NCBI GenBank assembly: GCA_019359235.1
Contig: JAHHHT010000018.1
Location: forward strand, 121,624-185,623
Origin: Oscillatoria princeps RMCB-10
Lineage (GTDB): Bacteria; Cyanobacteriota; Cyanobacteriia; Cyanobacteriales; Oscillatoriaceae
DNA length: 64,000 nt
Direction: 5' to 3'
Part shown: positions 51,023 to 59,358 of the stretch, piece by piece
How positions within the stretch are numbered: the stretch's first letter is position 1
Layout of the letters: every line of letters starts with the position of its first letter
Translations under genes and position numbers: made by a program
The notes under the pieces: generated by a model
Seen by the model: only the letters and a program-made list of their open reading frames with translations
What the model was told of the DNA's origin: nothing
The model's database searches: none

Positions 51023-51646
51023 ATGACAAATGACAATTGGCTAGAAATAGGCAAAATTGTGGCACCTCAAGGTTTGGATGGTGAGGTGCGGGTTTATCCG
51101 AGTTCTGATTTTCCGGAACGGTTTTTGGAGCCGGGACGCCGGTGGTTGCGGCGCACCGGCGCTGGGGAACCGCAGCCGGTTGAGTTGCTCGGCGGGCGGT
51201 ATATCCCTGGGAAGGGGCTGTATGTGCTGCAACTGGCCGGCATTGAGCACCGCAACCAGGCAGAAGCTCTGGCGGGAGCCACCCTGCTGGTGCCAGAAAC
51301 TGACCGCCCTGCTTTGGAGGAAGATGAATATCACGTCCGGGATTTGCTCGGTTTGGAAGTGTTCAACCAGCTGACCGGCGAGTTGATCGGCACGGTTGTG
51401 GATGTTATCCCCGCCGGCAATGATTTGCTGGAGGTGAAGCTCAAGGAGTCACTGCAGCCGGTTCCCCCTGCTGGGGAAGACGCCCCACCGGCACCGGGGG
51501 GTAAAGGGCGCAAACCCAAGCGAAAACCAGCCGCACCGGCAACGGTGCTGATTCCGTTTGTCAAGGAGATTGTGCCGGTGGTGGACTTGCAAGCCGGTCG
51601 GGTTGAGGTTGCGCCGCCTGCCGGTTTGCTGGAAAGTAATTTGTGA
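51023..51646 (+). CDS. rimM: Ribosome maturation factor RimM
   Basis: 207 residues. ATG 51023 is chosen because the protein then starts [20 protein letters not shown], the RimM N-terminus; the earlier ATG at 50996 adds nine unlikely residues. The RimM N-domain has [16 protein letters not shown] and [14 protein letters not shown]-barrel half follows ([40 protein letters not shown]). Between the barrel strands is an extra stretch of ~30 Pro/Ala/Lys residues ([20 protein letters not shown]), so the protein is somewhat long. RimM assists 30S head assembly via S19. It is alone here, without the rpsP/trmD/rplS neighbours it has in many bacteria. Confidence 0.95.
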   Translation: MTNDNWLEIGKIVAPQGLDGEVRVYPSSDFPERFLEPGRRWLRRTGAGEPQPVELLGGRYIPGKGLYVLQLAGIEHRNQAEALAGATLLVPETDRPALEEDEYHVRDLLGLEVFNQLTGELIGTVVDVIPAGNDLLEVKLKESLQPVPPAGEDAPPAPGGKGRKPKRKPAAPATVLIPFVKEIVPVVDLQAGRVEVAPPAGLLESNL

Positions 51647-51784
51647 GCCGCTTTCCTTGAAAGTCGGCTGCACCGGCAGATGGCATTCCCAGCCTGTAGC
51701 CGCAGGCTTCCCGTAAGGGTGGCTGGGAACGAGAGATAGAGATGGATAGTGTAGATTCAATGCGCCATAGCTTATCTTCTGTCT

Positions 51785-52525
51785 TTAACGGTCTATAGGA
51801 CGCCCTATGGAGAGGTTAGCAGGACCTTTGGCCCGATCGTCATTTCCCTGATTGGGAGTCGGGGGAACCTGGATGAAGATAGTCTGGTTGGGGTTATTGG
51901 GATTGATTAGCTGAACTGTGCCGCTGAAGATATCATTTTTTTCGTTGCCACTTCCGTTATATTGAAAACGTCCGCTGATGGGGGTGCGCACACCATTGAT
52001 GATCACGAAGCTCCCATTTTGCATGGTCAGGTTGCCTCTCTGGGGAGTGGAGCTTTGCTGGGTGTCGGTGAATGTCAGGCTAGCGCTGCCATCATTGCTG
52101 ATAAAAGTGCCTTGCAGGAAATCACTCCTGTCGGAGTTAATGCCTACTTCGAGAATGCCCCGGCTGGGGTTTTCTAGACTGGGGCTGTCTGCGGTTCTCG
52201 ACAGGGGCTGCAGGCGGACACTGGGGGTGTTCTGCACAGGGTCGCCCGATAAGGCGTTATCCGCACCATTGATTGCGGAGTCGAGAAAGTCTCCAAATCC
52301 AAATCTGGGCCTTCTTTCTTCCTCAAAAAAACCGGGTCTGGGTCGAATTTTGCCGGTTTGGCCTGCTGGTTTAGCCTGCGCGGTTTGCCCAACCGGCGAA
52401 ACAGCTTCCCCAGCGCTGGCGACAGGGGCAACAGCAATGCTGAGACAGCAGCTAGCTACAGGCAACAGCACTCCCAAAAGGCGCTGCGAATAAAACCCCT
52501 GTGGGATTTTTTTGTGAGTCTTCAT
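51785..52525 (-). CDS. Exported hypothetical protein downstream of the porin
   Basis: 246 residues, ATG 52525. A signal peptide is visible (LLGVLLPVASCCLSIAVAPV). Residues ~115-235 look all-beta with many Asn/Gly/Ser turns (QGTFISNDGSASLTFTDTQQ, GSFVIINGVRTPISGRFQYN). No known family is recognised. It starts 14 bp after the porin stop on the same strand, so it is almost certainly cotranscribed and may be an outer-membrane or periplasmic partner. The C-terminus ends LSIGRPIDR without a beta-signal. Confidence 0.7.
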   Translation of the reverse strand: MKTHKKIPQGFYSQRLLGVLLPVASCCLSIAVAPVASAGEAVSPVGQTAQAKPAGQTGKIRPRPGFFEEERRPRFGFGDFLDSAINGADNALSGDPVQNTPSVRLQPLSRTADSPSLENPSRGILEVGINSDRSDFLQGTFISNDGSASLTFTDTQQSSTPQRGNLTMQNGSFVIINGVRTPISGRFQYNGSGNEKNDIFSGTVQLINPNNPNQTIFIQVPPTPNQGNDDRAKGPANLSIGRPIDR

Positions 52526-52539
52526 AAAATCTCCCTCTG

Positions 52540-54408
52540 TTAGAACCGGAAAGTCGTGCGAACTGTGCCGACATAGATGGTATTGTTATCCTCGTAGTTG
52601 CCGGGATGCGTGACTAGGAAGAAACCGGGGGTGATGCTGAGATTGTCACTGACTTTGAAGCGATAGAAGGCTTCCAGGTGAAGTGAGAAGGCATCGCCCC
52701 CGGGCAGGCCGGTAGATGCGGAGAAGTCATCATATTCGACTAGGCTGAGGGGCTGCCCTACTATTATACCCAGTAAGTCTCCCCGGCGTCCAAAGATGTC
52801 GGGAAATCCTAGAGAAGCTGCCCAGGTGGTGCTGGCGGCGAAAGCGTCGGTTTTTTCAGCATAAGTGGCGGCAACCCCACCCCAGGTGGCGAAGTGGAAT
52901 TTGGGGCTGATGCGCCATTGCAAGCCGGCACCCAAAGCATAGATGTTGGAGCGCTGGTTAATGAACCCGGAAGCGTCAGCAGCGCCGCTTCCTGTAAAGG
53001 TGTTTAACCGGCCATTAGGGGAGGAACCGTAGATAGCGGTGAGATTCGCCAGGGCATTATTGCCTAATAATAAGAGCAGCTCGCCGCCGGCTACCCAAGT
53101 GTCTTTGCCAAAGACAAACCCCTGTCCTGAATCGCTACCGTTTCTGGCTCCATAAGCGAGTTGCAAGCGCAAGCCCCTGCTCAGCAGCCAGTCCATGCCA
53201 ATGCCGGCATCTAAATCGCCAATTTTGAAGATGGCGTTGGCTTCCCCAAATCGGGAAATCGCTCCTCGCCCGTTGTCAAAGAAGGGGGAATTGGCAGTTA
53301 AGACGCTGCTGAGGCTGAAGCCTGCCGGTCTGATCGTGAAGACGACGCGATCGTTAAAGGCTGGAAAGCGATAATCGAGGGCTGATAGCTGGAATTGGTT
53401 GCCGGTATCGGCTTGGAATGAGAGCAATGCCGTGTAGGTGTTGAGGACGCTTGGCTCGGCAAAGCCGCGCCCGCTGAAATTACCCGCTGCTAGTTCTATG
53501 CGCAGCAAGTCTTTGCCGGTGAATGTGGTCGCCGTTTGCAATCTTGTCAGCTGGGTGAACACTGCGTTGTTGTTGCCATCTCCTGGGGGTGCGCCTCCCC
53601 TGGGTTTGGAAAGTCCCAGAATGACTTCTCCCCCAAAGACTGTGCTGGAGTTGGTAAAGCGATTGGCTTCCAATTCTGAGGTGCGGGCTTCCAGGGAAGT
53701 CACCCGGTTGGCTACGGTTGCTAATTCGGAGGCAAATTGTTCTTGCAGCTGTTGCAAAACTGTTAAGTCTTGTTTGGTTACTTTGTCTGACAGGTCGGGG
53801 GTTTTTGAGGCGATAAGTTGGTTAATTTTGTCTATACAAGCGTTTAACCCAGCGGCAAATTCATAGCGAGTCATGGCGCGGTTTCCCCGGAATGTGCCAT
53901 CCGGATATCCTGCTACGCACCCGTAGCGCTCTACCAGGTTTTGCAATGCCTGAAATGCCCAGTCTGTCGGCTGTACGTCTGAGAGTTGGGAGACGGATGT
54001 CACCTGCTCCATCGCGTCTGTGGCGAAATTCTCAACCTTGTTTCCCACATTTATCTGTTCTTCTGGAGTGGGCGCGATCCGCTCGCCGGTGTTGAGCGAG
54101 GTGCTGCCGGCAATTACTGCTGCCGGTTCTGGCAGCATTGCCGAGCTTATTCCTGAGGTGTCTGGGGATATTTCGCTGGATTTTTGGCTGGTTGAGATAG
54201 CCCCACGCTTGAAGAATGGGGATTTTTTAAGCTGTTCTCTGTTTGGCTGAAATTGCCCTTTCCCTGACTCGGCAGGCAACTGCACTAAGTGTGTCACGTC
54301 TCTTGTAGCGCCGCCATCTTGCCTGTCAGGATCTTTCGCCCATGCCGCTGGGGCGGCACATATAAATGCTGTCACTCCTGACAGGAGTAACAAAACTTTT
54401 ATGCCCAC
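52540..54408 (-). CDS. SLH-domain OprB-type porin
   Basis: 622 residues from GTG 54408. A signal peptide (KVLLLLSGVTAFICAAPAAWA) is followed by a linker with a Ser/Thr/Pro-rich stretch. One SLH domain is at ~140-190 (TDWAFQALQNLVERYGCVAG, YPDGTFRGNRAMTRYEFAAG). A coiled coil follows (LQQLQEQFASELATVANRVT), then a long OprB-like barrel ending VGTVRTTFRF with the terminal Phe of the beta-signal. Cyanobacterial members are the main outer-membrane channels for small solutes or inorganic ions, anchored to the wall by the SLH domain. The leader has GTGTGAGG overlapping the Shine-Dalgarno region, complementary to part of Yfr1. Confidence 0.93.
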   Translation of the reverse strand: MGIKVLLLLSGVTAFICAAPAAWAKDPDRQDGGATRDVTHLVQLPAESGKGQFQPNREQLKKSPFFKRGAISTSQKSSEISPDTSGISSAMLPEPAAVIAGSTSLNTGERIAPTPEEQINVGNKVENFATDAMEQVTSVSQLSDVQPTDWAFQALQNLVERYGCVAGYPDGTFRGNRAMTRYEFAAGLNACIDKINQLIASKTPDLSDKVTKQDLTVLQQLQEQFASELATVANRVTSLEARTSELEANRFTNSSTVFGGEVILGLSKPRGGAPPGDGNNNAVFTQLTRLQTATTFTGKDLLRIELAAGNFSGRGFAEPSVLNTYTALLSFQADTGNQFQLSALDYRFPAFNDRVVFTIRPAGFSLSSVLTANSPFFDNGRGAISRFGEANAIFKIGDLDAGIGMDWLLSRGLRLQLAYGARNGSDSGQGFVFGKDTWVAGGELLLLLGNNALANLTAIYGSSPNGRLNTFTGSGAADASGFINQRSNIYALGAGLQWRISPKFHFATWGGVAATYAEKTDAFAASTTWAASLGFPDIFGRRGDLLGIIVGQPLSLVEYDDFSASTGLPGGDAFSLHLEAFYRFKVSDNLSITPGFFLVTHPGNYEDNNTIYVGTVRTTFRF

Positions 54409-54751
54409 AATAATCCCTCACACTTAAAAGTCTTAAGGTGTTTGCTTGCGTCCTCTTGCAAGACTGCTCAATAGGCCGATCGCCCTGGGTGCTGGCCCGA
54501 GCGATCTTTGGCTGAAATCATTTTATATCATGGATGTCTGTATGTACACTGTCAAGAACTTTCAGCTATTTTAAACTTTTTTTAATAAAAAGACAGGCCC
54601 ACTCAGCACTTTCTCAGCTGGGGCCTTAAATTTGAGATTTTGTGTTTTTTATATCGTGTTGGTAATTTGCAATTCGGAAACGTTAGTCCCGCTTTCCTGT
54701 GAGAACTGGATGGCTAATGGCCAAACTGGGCCTGTGTTCTGGCCCACCGGC
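54409..54751. other. Promoter region of the porin gene
   Basis: About 340 bp, AT-rich between 54530 and 54660, with GTGTGAGG on the minus strand at 54416-54423. No gene seen. Confidence 0.55.
54416..54423 (-). promoter_or_regulatory. Partial Yfr1-complementary site at the porin start
   Basis: Minus-strand GTGTGAGG, 7 nt before the GTG start, pairs with 8 nt (CCUCACAC) of the 11-nt Yfr1 core. Porin mRNAs are the known Yfr1 targets in Prochlorococcus. Inference only. Confidence 0.4.
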
Positions 54752-55300
54752 TCAGTGGGAGAAGAAAAAATCATCCAGAATAAAGGGGGCATTGGAGTAA
54801 AAGACAACCTTGGCGATCGGGGTGCCTGTCACTTCTAGGCGGTGATGGGGTAGGGGTTTGGGCAGCTCACCGGCGGGTGAAATAACGTAGTTAGCGTCGG
54901 TGTTAATCTCTCGAAGCCGGTTCCCGTCAGCGTCAAAAGCGGCTAGCACGACCGGTTTGGTGCCAATCACGAAGGCACCGGCTCTGCTGGCGGGACGGGG
55001 AAAATAGGCTGTGATGCCGGTCTGGTTGACGAGGGGCATCAGCACCTGAGAGGCTGAGGGTGGCACAAAAGCGGGGTTGGATGGCTGGAGGGCAATCGCA
55101 CCCTCAAACCGCACGCCCGAGCTGGCGTACTGGTCACTCAGCTGCTCAAAACCCTTCAAATTCTCAAAATCCAGCTGGATGAATGCAGGCTGCGCCGGCG
55201 GCATCTGGCGGAAGCCTTCTGCGAAACCAAAGTCCCGGATTAAGTCAGGCGCGGGAGCCGACAGGCTGTTTGGAATAGATATGGATTCTATAAAAGACAC
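54752..55300 (-). CDS. Hypothetical beta-sandwich-like protein
   Basis: 182 residues from a GTG at 55300; the start is uncertain, since the family-like part begins near FIQLDFENLKGFEQLSDQYA. The pattern of 'FENL...Y...GVRFEGA', then SRAGAFVIGTKPVVLAAFDA and APFILDDFFFSH, is that of extracellular or granule-type beta-sandwich proteins often seen near PEP-CTERM proteins. No signal peptide or sorting tag is visible here. No function is proposed. It is the first minus-strand gene upstream of the porin, but 343 bp away. Confidence 0.6.
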   Translation of the reverse strand: MSFIESISIPNSLSAPAPDLIRDFGFAEGFRQMPPAQPAFIQLDFENLKGFEQLSDQYASSGVRFEGAIALQPSNPAFVPPSASQVLMPLVNQTGITAYFPRPASRAGAFVIGTKPVVLAAFDADGNRLREINTDANYVISPAGELPKPLPHHRLEVTGTPIAKVVFYSNAPFILDDFFFSH

Positions 55301-55671
55301 TGGAAAAGCCCCATTTAAGTATTATCACGTAGATATTGCTACCTTAAACCCTTCTACAATCCGTGTCAATATCGTTTCGGGCTGAATAGCAATTCTTTAA
55401 TGCTGACATCTGTAGTTTTACACAAACTTCACACACCGTCCGGACAGAAGGAGGAACTTTCGGAGGGAAGCCGCCAGTGGGATAGAGAGGGGATGCCGGG
55501 GGAGGAGTTGCGAAGAAATGTAACAGATAAGCTGGGAGATGGGGCACACGGCATTGGGCGTGGGGCGTGGGGCATTGGGCGCGCTCGCACGCTCCCATTG
55601 GATTAATTATCAGCGTTTCTCCTAACCCCTAACTCCCAACTCCTAACCCCTAACCCCTAACCCGTGGAGTC
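55301..55671. other. Spacer with simple repeats
   Basis: No gene seen. It contains a GGGCGTGGGGC-type run (55555-55582) and TAACCCC/TAACTCC heptamers at 55617-55662, next to the end of the degenerate histidine-kinase gene. Confidence 0.7.
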
Positions 55672-57180
55672 CTAGACCAAGGGCAGCAAAATCTCAAATT
55701 CCGTGCCGGTGGCGGGTTGCTGCTCTCCTGCTTTGGGGGTATTTCCTTCGGTTACGCTGCGGGTTAGGGTTCTTGAGGGGTGTCGCGACAGGGAATCGGC
55801 TCCCGGGAAAGAGTTGCGCGAACCGGCTTCAAAGACGCTGCGGGAGCGCAAATAAAACTGTCCCCCGTGCTTGGCGGTTACGATCCAGTAACTCAGCGCC
55901 AGACTGGTTTCCTTCTCCGCCCGTCTCTGTGTGGAGAAAGAGGCCAAAATCAGCTGCTGCTGCTGGGGAGACATGCCAGGACCGTTGTCTGCAATCCGAA
56001 TTGAGACGGCGCGAGACTCAAGCCCATCTGGTGCGGCGGTGCCCAGAGAGCAAACACGGGTAGTGATTTCAATGCGAGGCTTTTGCGTCCTTTCGGGTGG
56101 CGAATAGCTCAGCCCTGTATCCCTGAACTCTGCGGCAAATTTTTGATTGAGCGACTGGTTGATTAAGGCATCAATAGCATTGCTGAGGATATTCATAAAC
56201 ACTTGGCTGAGCTGGCTAGCGTAGCAAGTCACCGGCGGCAGGTGGCCGTAATTTTTCACAATGTCAATTTCGCCGGTGAGGCGGCTTTTGAGCAGCAGCA
56301 GGACGCTGTCAATGCAGGCGTGCAAGTCCGCCGGCTTGGGATAAACTTCATCGATATGGCAGAAGTTTTGCAGGCTGGTGACAAATTTTTTTAACCGCTC
56401 CGCTCCCGTGCGGATACTGCCGAGGGTGCGGGGCAAGTCTTGCTGCAAGAAATCAAATTCAATCTCTTCTTTGAGCGCTGCAATCTCTGCCGGCACAGCG
56501 GGCAGGAGTTTTTCGTAAGCCTCAACCAACTGCACCAAGCCCTCGCTATAAGTTGAGACGTAGGTGAGGTTGCCCCAGATAAAGCCCACTGGGTCTAAAA
56601 TTTCGTGAGCCACGCCGTCTACCAGACGCCCCAAGCTGGCCATTTTCTCGCTTTGAATCATCTGGGCTTGCATGTGTTCCAGTTGCACCTGTGTTTCGAT
56701 GCCTCGGATTTGCCAGTAGGCAATGTTCAACTCGTGGACATTTAACAATTGATAAGTCTGGGGCTGATTTAAGACGACGACGGGTTCCCCCAACAGTTCA
56801 GGGGAGCGCCTGAGCGCCTGTCGCGCCGCCGCTACGATTGGCGTGCTCTCGGGAAGCACTAAAATCTCAGTGCGAGCGTAGCTGTAGAGAACGCTCAGCG
56901 GTTCATTCAAAAACAGCTCTAGCCCGCGGGGGCGCAGCAAGTATTCCAGCAGTCGCTGCCGCGATATCGCGCCGGCAAACGCTCCTCGCTCCACCAGGAT
57001 GGCTCCGGGGAGCAAGGGATATTTTTCAAACACTTGGGCGACGTCAGCGCCCCGACAGCTTAACTCGACCTGAAAATCGTACAGCGGCAGTTCCTGGAGG
57101 GTAGACTCCAAACGGAGGTCTTGATTGCTCCCCTCGGATAAAGACGGCTGCGGCAAGGCAGAACCAAATTCCTTTGGCAC
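55672..57180 (-). CDS. Histidine-kinase-like protein with degraded ATP lid
   Basis: 502 residues from GTG 57180. Residues ~30-185 are a CBS-like sensor module shared with the next two proteins (GAILVERGAFAGAISRQRLL, RGLELFLNEPLSVLYSYA). The H-box is GRLVDGVAHEILDPVGFI, retaining His. The N-box is VFMNILSNAIDALI and the G1 box is IADNGPGMS. The G2 region reads KETSLALSYWIVTAK where its sister has GKGTGLGLAISHQIV, so the glycines that hold the ATP lid are lost. A ~45-residue insertion (SRSVFEAGSRNSFPGADSLS...) precedes the final EFEILLPLV. Kinase activity is therefore doubtful; it may be a pseudokinase or phosphatase. No response regulator gene is adjacent. Confidence 0.85.
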   Translation of the reverse strand: MPKEFGSALPQPSLSEGSNQDLRLESTLQELPLYDFQVELSCRGADVAQVFEKYPLLPGAILVERGAFAGAISRQRLLEYLLRPRGLELFLNEPLSVLYSYARTEILVLPESTPIVAAARQALRRSPELLGEPVVVLNQPQTYQLLNVHELNIAYWQIRGIETQVQLEHMQAQMIQSEKMASLGRLVDGVAHEILDPVGFIWGNLTYVSTYSEGLVQLVEAYEKLLPAVPAEIAALKEEIEFDFLQQDLPRTLGSIRTGAERLKKFVTSLQNFCHIDEVYPKPADLHACIDSVLLLLKSRLTGEIDIVKNYGHLPPVTCYASQLSQVFMNILSNAIDALINQSLNQKFAAEFRDTGLSYSPPERTQKPRIEITTRVCSLGTAAPDGLESRAVSIRIADNGPGMSPQQQQLILASFSTQRRAEKETSLALSYWIVTAKHGGQFYLRSRSVFEAGSRNSFPGADSLSRHPSRTLTRSVTEGNTPKAGEQQPATGTEFEILLPLV

Positions 57181-57696
57181 AGGGTATCAGCAACACTTCA
57201 GCTACTCACTAAGCCTACCATTTCCTTTCTCTCGTGCCTCAGGCCGGCACAATTGGCCCCCTACCGCCCCCTACAGCTCGGGAGTGCCTGTCAGCCGGCC
57301 CGCACGAGGGCAGGGCGCGTGTGGGGCGCGGAATGCTTAATAATAGTGTTTCCGCTTGTATGTTACTTTAAATTACGCTGGCGGCTCCGAGTTGGGGGCG
57401 GGCGGGCCAGGTCACAGGCCAGAAAGGGCCAGAAACCTGGGTTCTTAAATAAACCAGGTTTCTTGATGTTGTTTCTGGATGTTCCATTTGTTTTTGCCGG
57501 CCCGCTCAGAAACTGCAGTCAATTTGGCCCCCGCCTGACAATTAAAAACTCTACAAGCGGAATTCATATAATTTATTTTCGCTGCGCTAATCCGTCACCC
57601 TCGCTCGTTGCAAAGAAGGAGCCGCCGGCTGGTGCGGGTTGCCAGGGATAAGGGGTTTTTTCGCACGCTTGAGCGAGAAAGCCAAGGGCTGCCGGT
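57181..57696. other. Spacer with a hairpin, no gene seen
   Basis: About 515 bp between two paralogous kinase genes. It holds an AGAAACCTGG/CCAGGTTTCTT hairpin at 57431-57464. The rest is unremarkable. Confidence 0.6.
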
Positions 57697-59073
57697 TCAA
57701 CCGGCTGAAATTGGCAAGAGAATTTCAAACTCGGTGCCGGTGGCGGGTTGCGAGTCCGCTATCGAGCGCAGATTCAAGAAACCGCTGTGCTTTTCGGTGA
57801 CGATTTGATGACTGATGGCCAATCCCAAACCTGTGCCCTTGCCGACCGGCTTGGTGGTGAAGAACATTTCAAAAATGCGCTGCTGAATTGCTGGCGGGAT
57901 GCCAGGGCCATTATCCGCAATCCGGATGGACACCCAGCTCTCATCGGAACCGGCTGTCACACCAGCCGGTGGGGAACACACTTGCGTGGCTATCTCAATG
58001 TGGGCTTTCCAAGTTGAGCCTGCCGGTTGCGACTCGGCTTTATCCATCAAGGCGTCAATCGCATTGCTGAGCAGGTTCATAAACACCTGGCTCAGCTGCC
58101 CGGAATAGCACCTCACCGGCGGCAGTTCCCCATAGTTTTTCACCACTTCAATGCTGTATTTGAGCCGGTTGCGCAAAATCAACAGGGTGCTGTCAATACA
58201 TTCATGGATGTCAGCAGGCTTGCGATTTGTCTCATCCATGTGGGAGAAGTTTTGCAGGCTGCCGACGATCTGGGTTAATCGCTCCGCGCTCACCTTGATA
58301 CTTCCCACCACTTTTGGCAAATCATCCCGCAAATATTCCAAGTCAATTTCTTCTTTTATTTCAGCAATTATCCGAGATTCCTCCGCCACTTCTTCTTGGT
58401 AAACTGACAGGAGTTCAATCAGGTCTTTACAGTAGTTGGACAGAAATCCAATATTGCCCCCAATACAGTTGACTGGATTCCTGATCTCGTGAGCCACCCC
58501 AGCCACCATCCGCCCCAAGCTGGCCATTTTTTCTGTTTGAATCATCTGGGCTTTGGTTTGCTCGTTCAGCAACCGAGAGGTCAGTTCGTGAATGTGGGAC
58601 TGCGCGACCAGCAATTGATGGGCGTCCAAGAGTTTGTAAACCTGATTTTCAAACTCTACCACGATCGGTTCGTATAGGGCTTCCGGCTCTCGCTGCAAAG
58701 ACCGGCGAGCGGCCATTACAATTAAGGTGTGAGCGGGGAAGACCAAAATATCGATTTCGGCAAAGCGATATAAAGTTTTAATCGGTCTCCTCGTAAACAG
58801 CTCCACTCCGTAAGGGCGGCTGAGATGTTCCAAAAATCGCCGCCGGGAAATCATGCCGGCTAACTTACCCTGTTCCATCAAGATAACTCCCGGCAGCAGC
58901 GGATTTTCTGCAAAAGCCTTCGCTAGTTCTTTCCCCAGATGCTCCGATTCAACCTGAGAGTCGTGCAGCATCAGCTCTTGGAGCGTTGACTCCAAGCGTA
59001 ACTCTAGAGGGCCAACATTGAGACTCCCCCCCATGACTGATAGCTCGCTAGAAACTTGATTCATTGCTAACAT
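57697..59073 (-). CDS. Sensor histidine kinase with N-terminal CBS-like module
   Basis: 458 residues, ATG 59073. Residues ~25-165 form the shared module (PGVILMEQGKLAGMISRRRF, RPYGVELFTRRPIKTLYRFA, VYKLLDAHQLLVAQ). A helix and coiled coil lead to the H-box GRMVAGVAHEIRNPVNCI with the phosphorylated His. The N-box is FMNLLSNAIDALMDKA, G1 is RIADNGPGIPP, the F-box is RIFEMFFTTKPVG and G2 is GKGTGLGLAISHQI, all intact. It is a soluble HWE/NtrB-type dimeric kinase. It lies between a diguanylate-cyclase gene and a kinase-like gene, all with the same N-terminal module and strand. The partner regulator is not in the window. Confidence 0.93.
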   Translation of the reverse strand: MLAMNQVSSELSVMGGSLNVGPLELRLESTLQELMLHDSQVESEHLGKELAKAFAENPLLPGVILMEQGKLAGMISRRRFLEHLSRPYGVELFTRRPIKTLYRFAEIDILVFPAHTLIVMAARRSLQREPEALYEPIVVEFENQVYKLLDAHQLLVAQSHIHELTSRLLNEQTKAQMIQTEKMASLGRMVAGVAHEIRNPVNCIGGNIGFLSNYCKDLIELLSVYQEEVAEESRIIAEIKEEIDLEYLRDDLPKVVGSIKVSAERLTQIVGSLQNFSHMDETNRKPADIHECIDSTLLILRNRLKYSIEVVKNYGELPPVRCYSGQLSQVFMNLLSNAIDALMDKAESQPAGSTWKAHIEIATQVCSPPAGVTAGSDESWVSIRIADNGPGIPPAIQQRIFEMFFTTKPVGKGTGLGLAISHQIVTEKHSGFLNLRSIADSQPATGTEFEILLPISAG

Positions 59074-59358
59074 GACTGGTAACCCCTTGACGTTTCTTTG
59101 GCCTTGTTTGCCGCAACATTTTATTATCCCTCTTTAAATTTAAATTTAAAAGAGTTGTGATAATTCTTTACTATTTAACGCCCACCTAACTGGAACTTAA
59201 CCTCCCATTAACCCAGCCGAAGTTTTATATACCATTTGACGAGTGGAGAGGGCGTGTTTTTTAGGGAGAGCCGTCAAGTAAAAAGGTATCATTCTTCCGC
59301 TCCCCGATGCTGCAGTACCGGCTACATGGGGCATAGATGGGGCTGCCGGCTCGCACGC

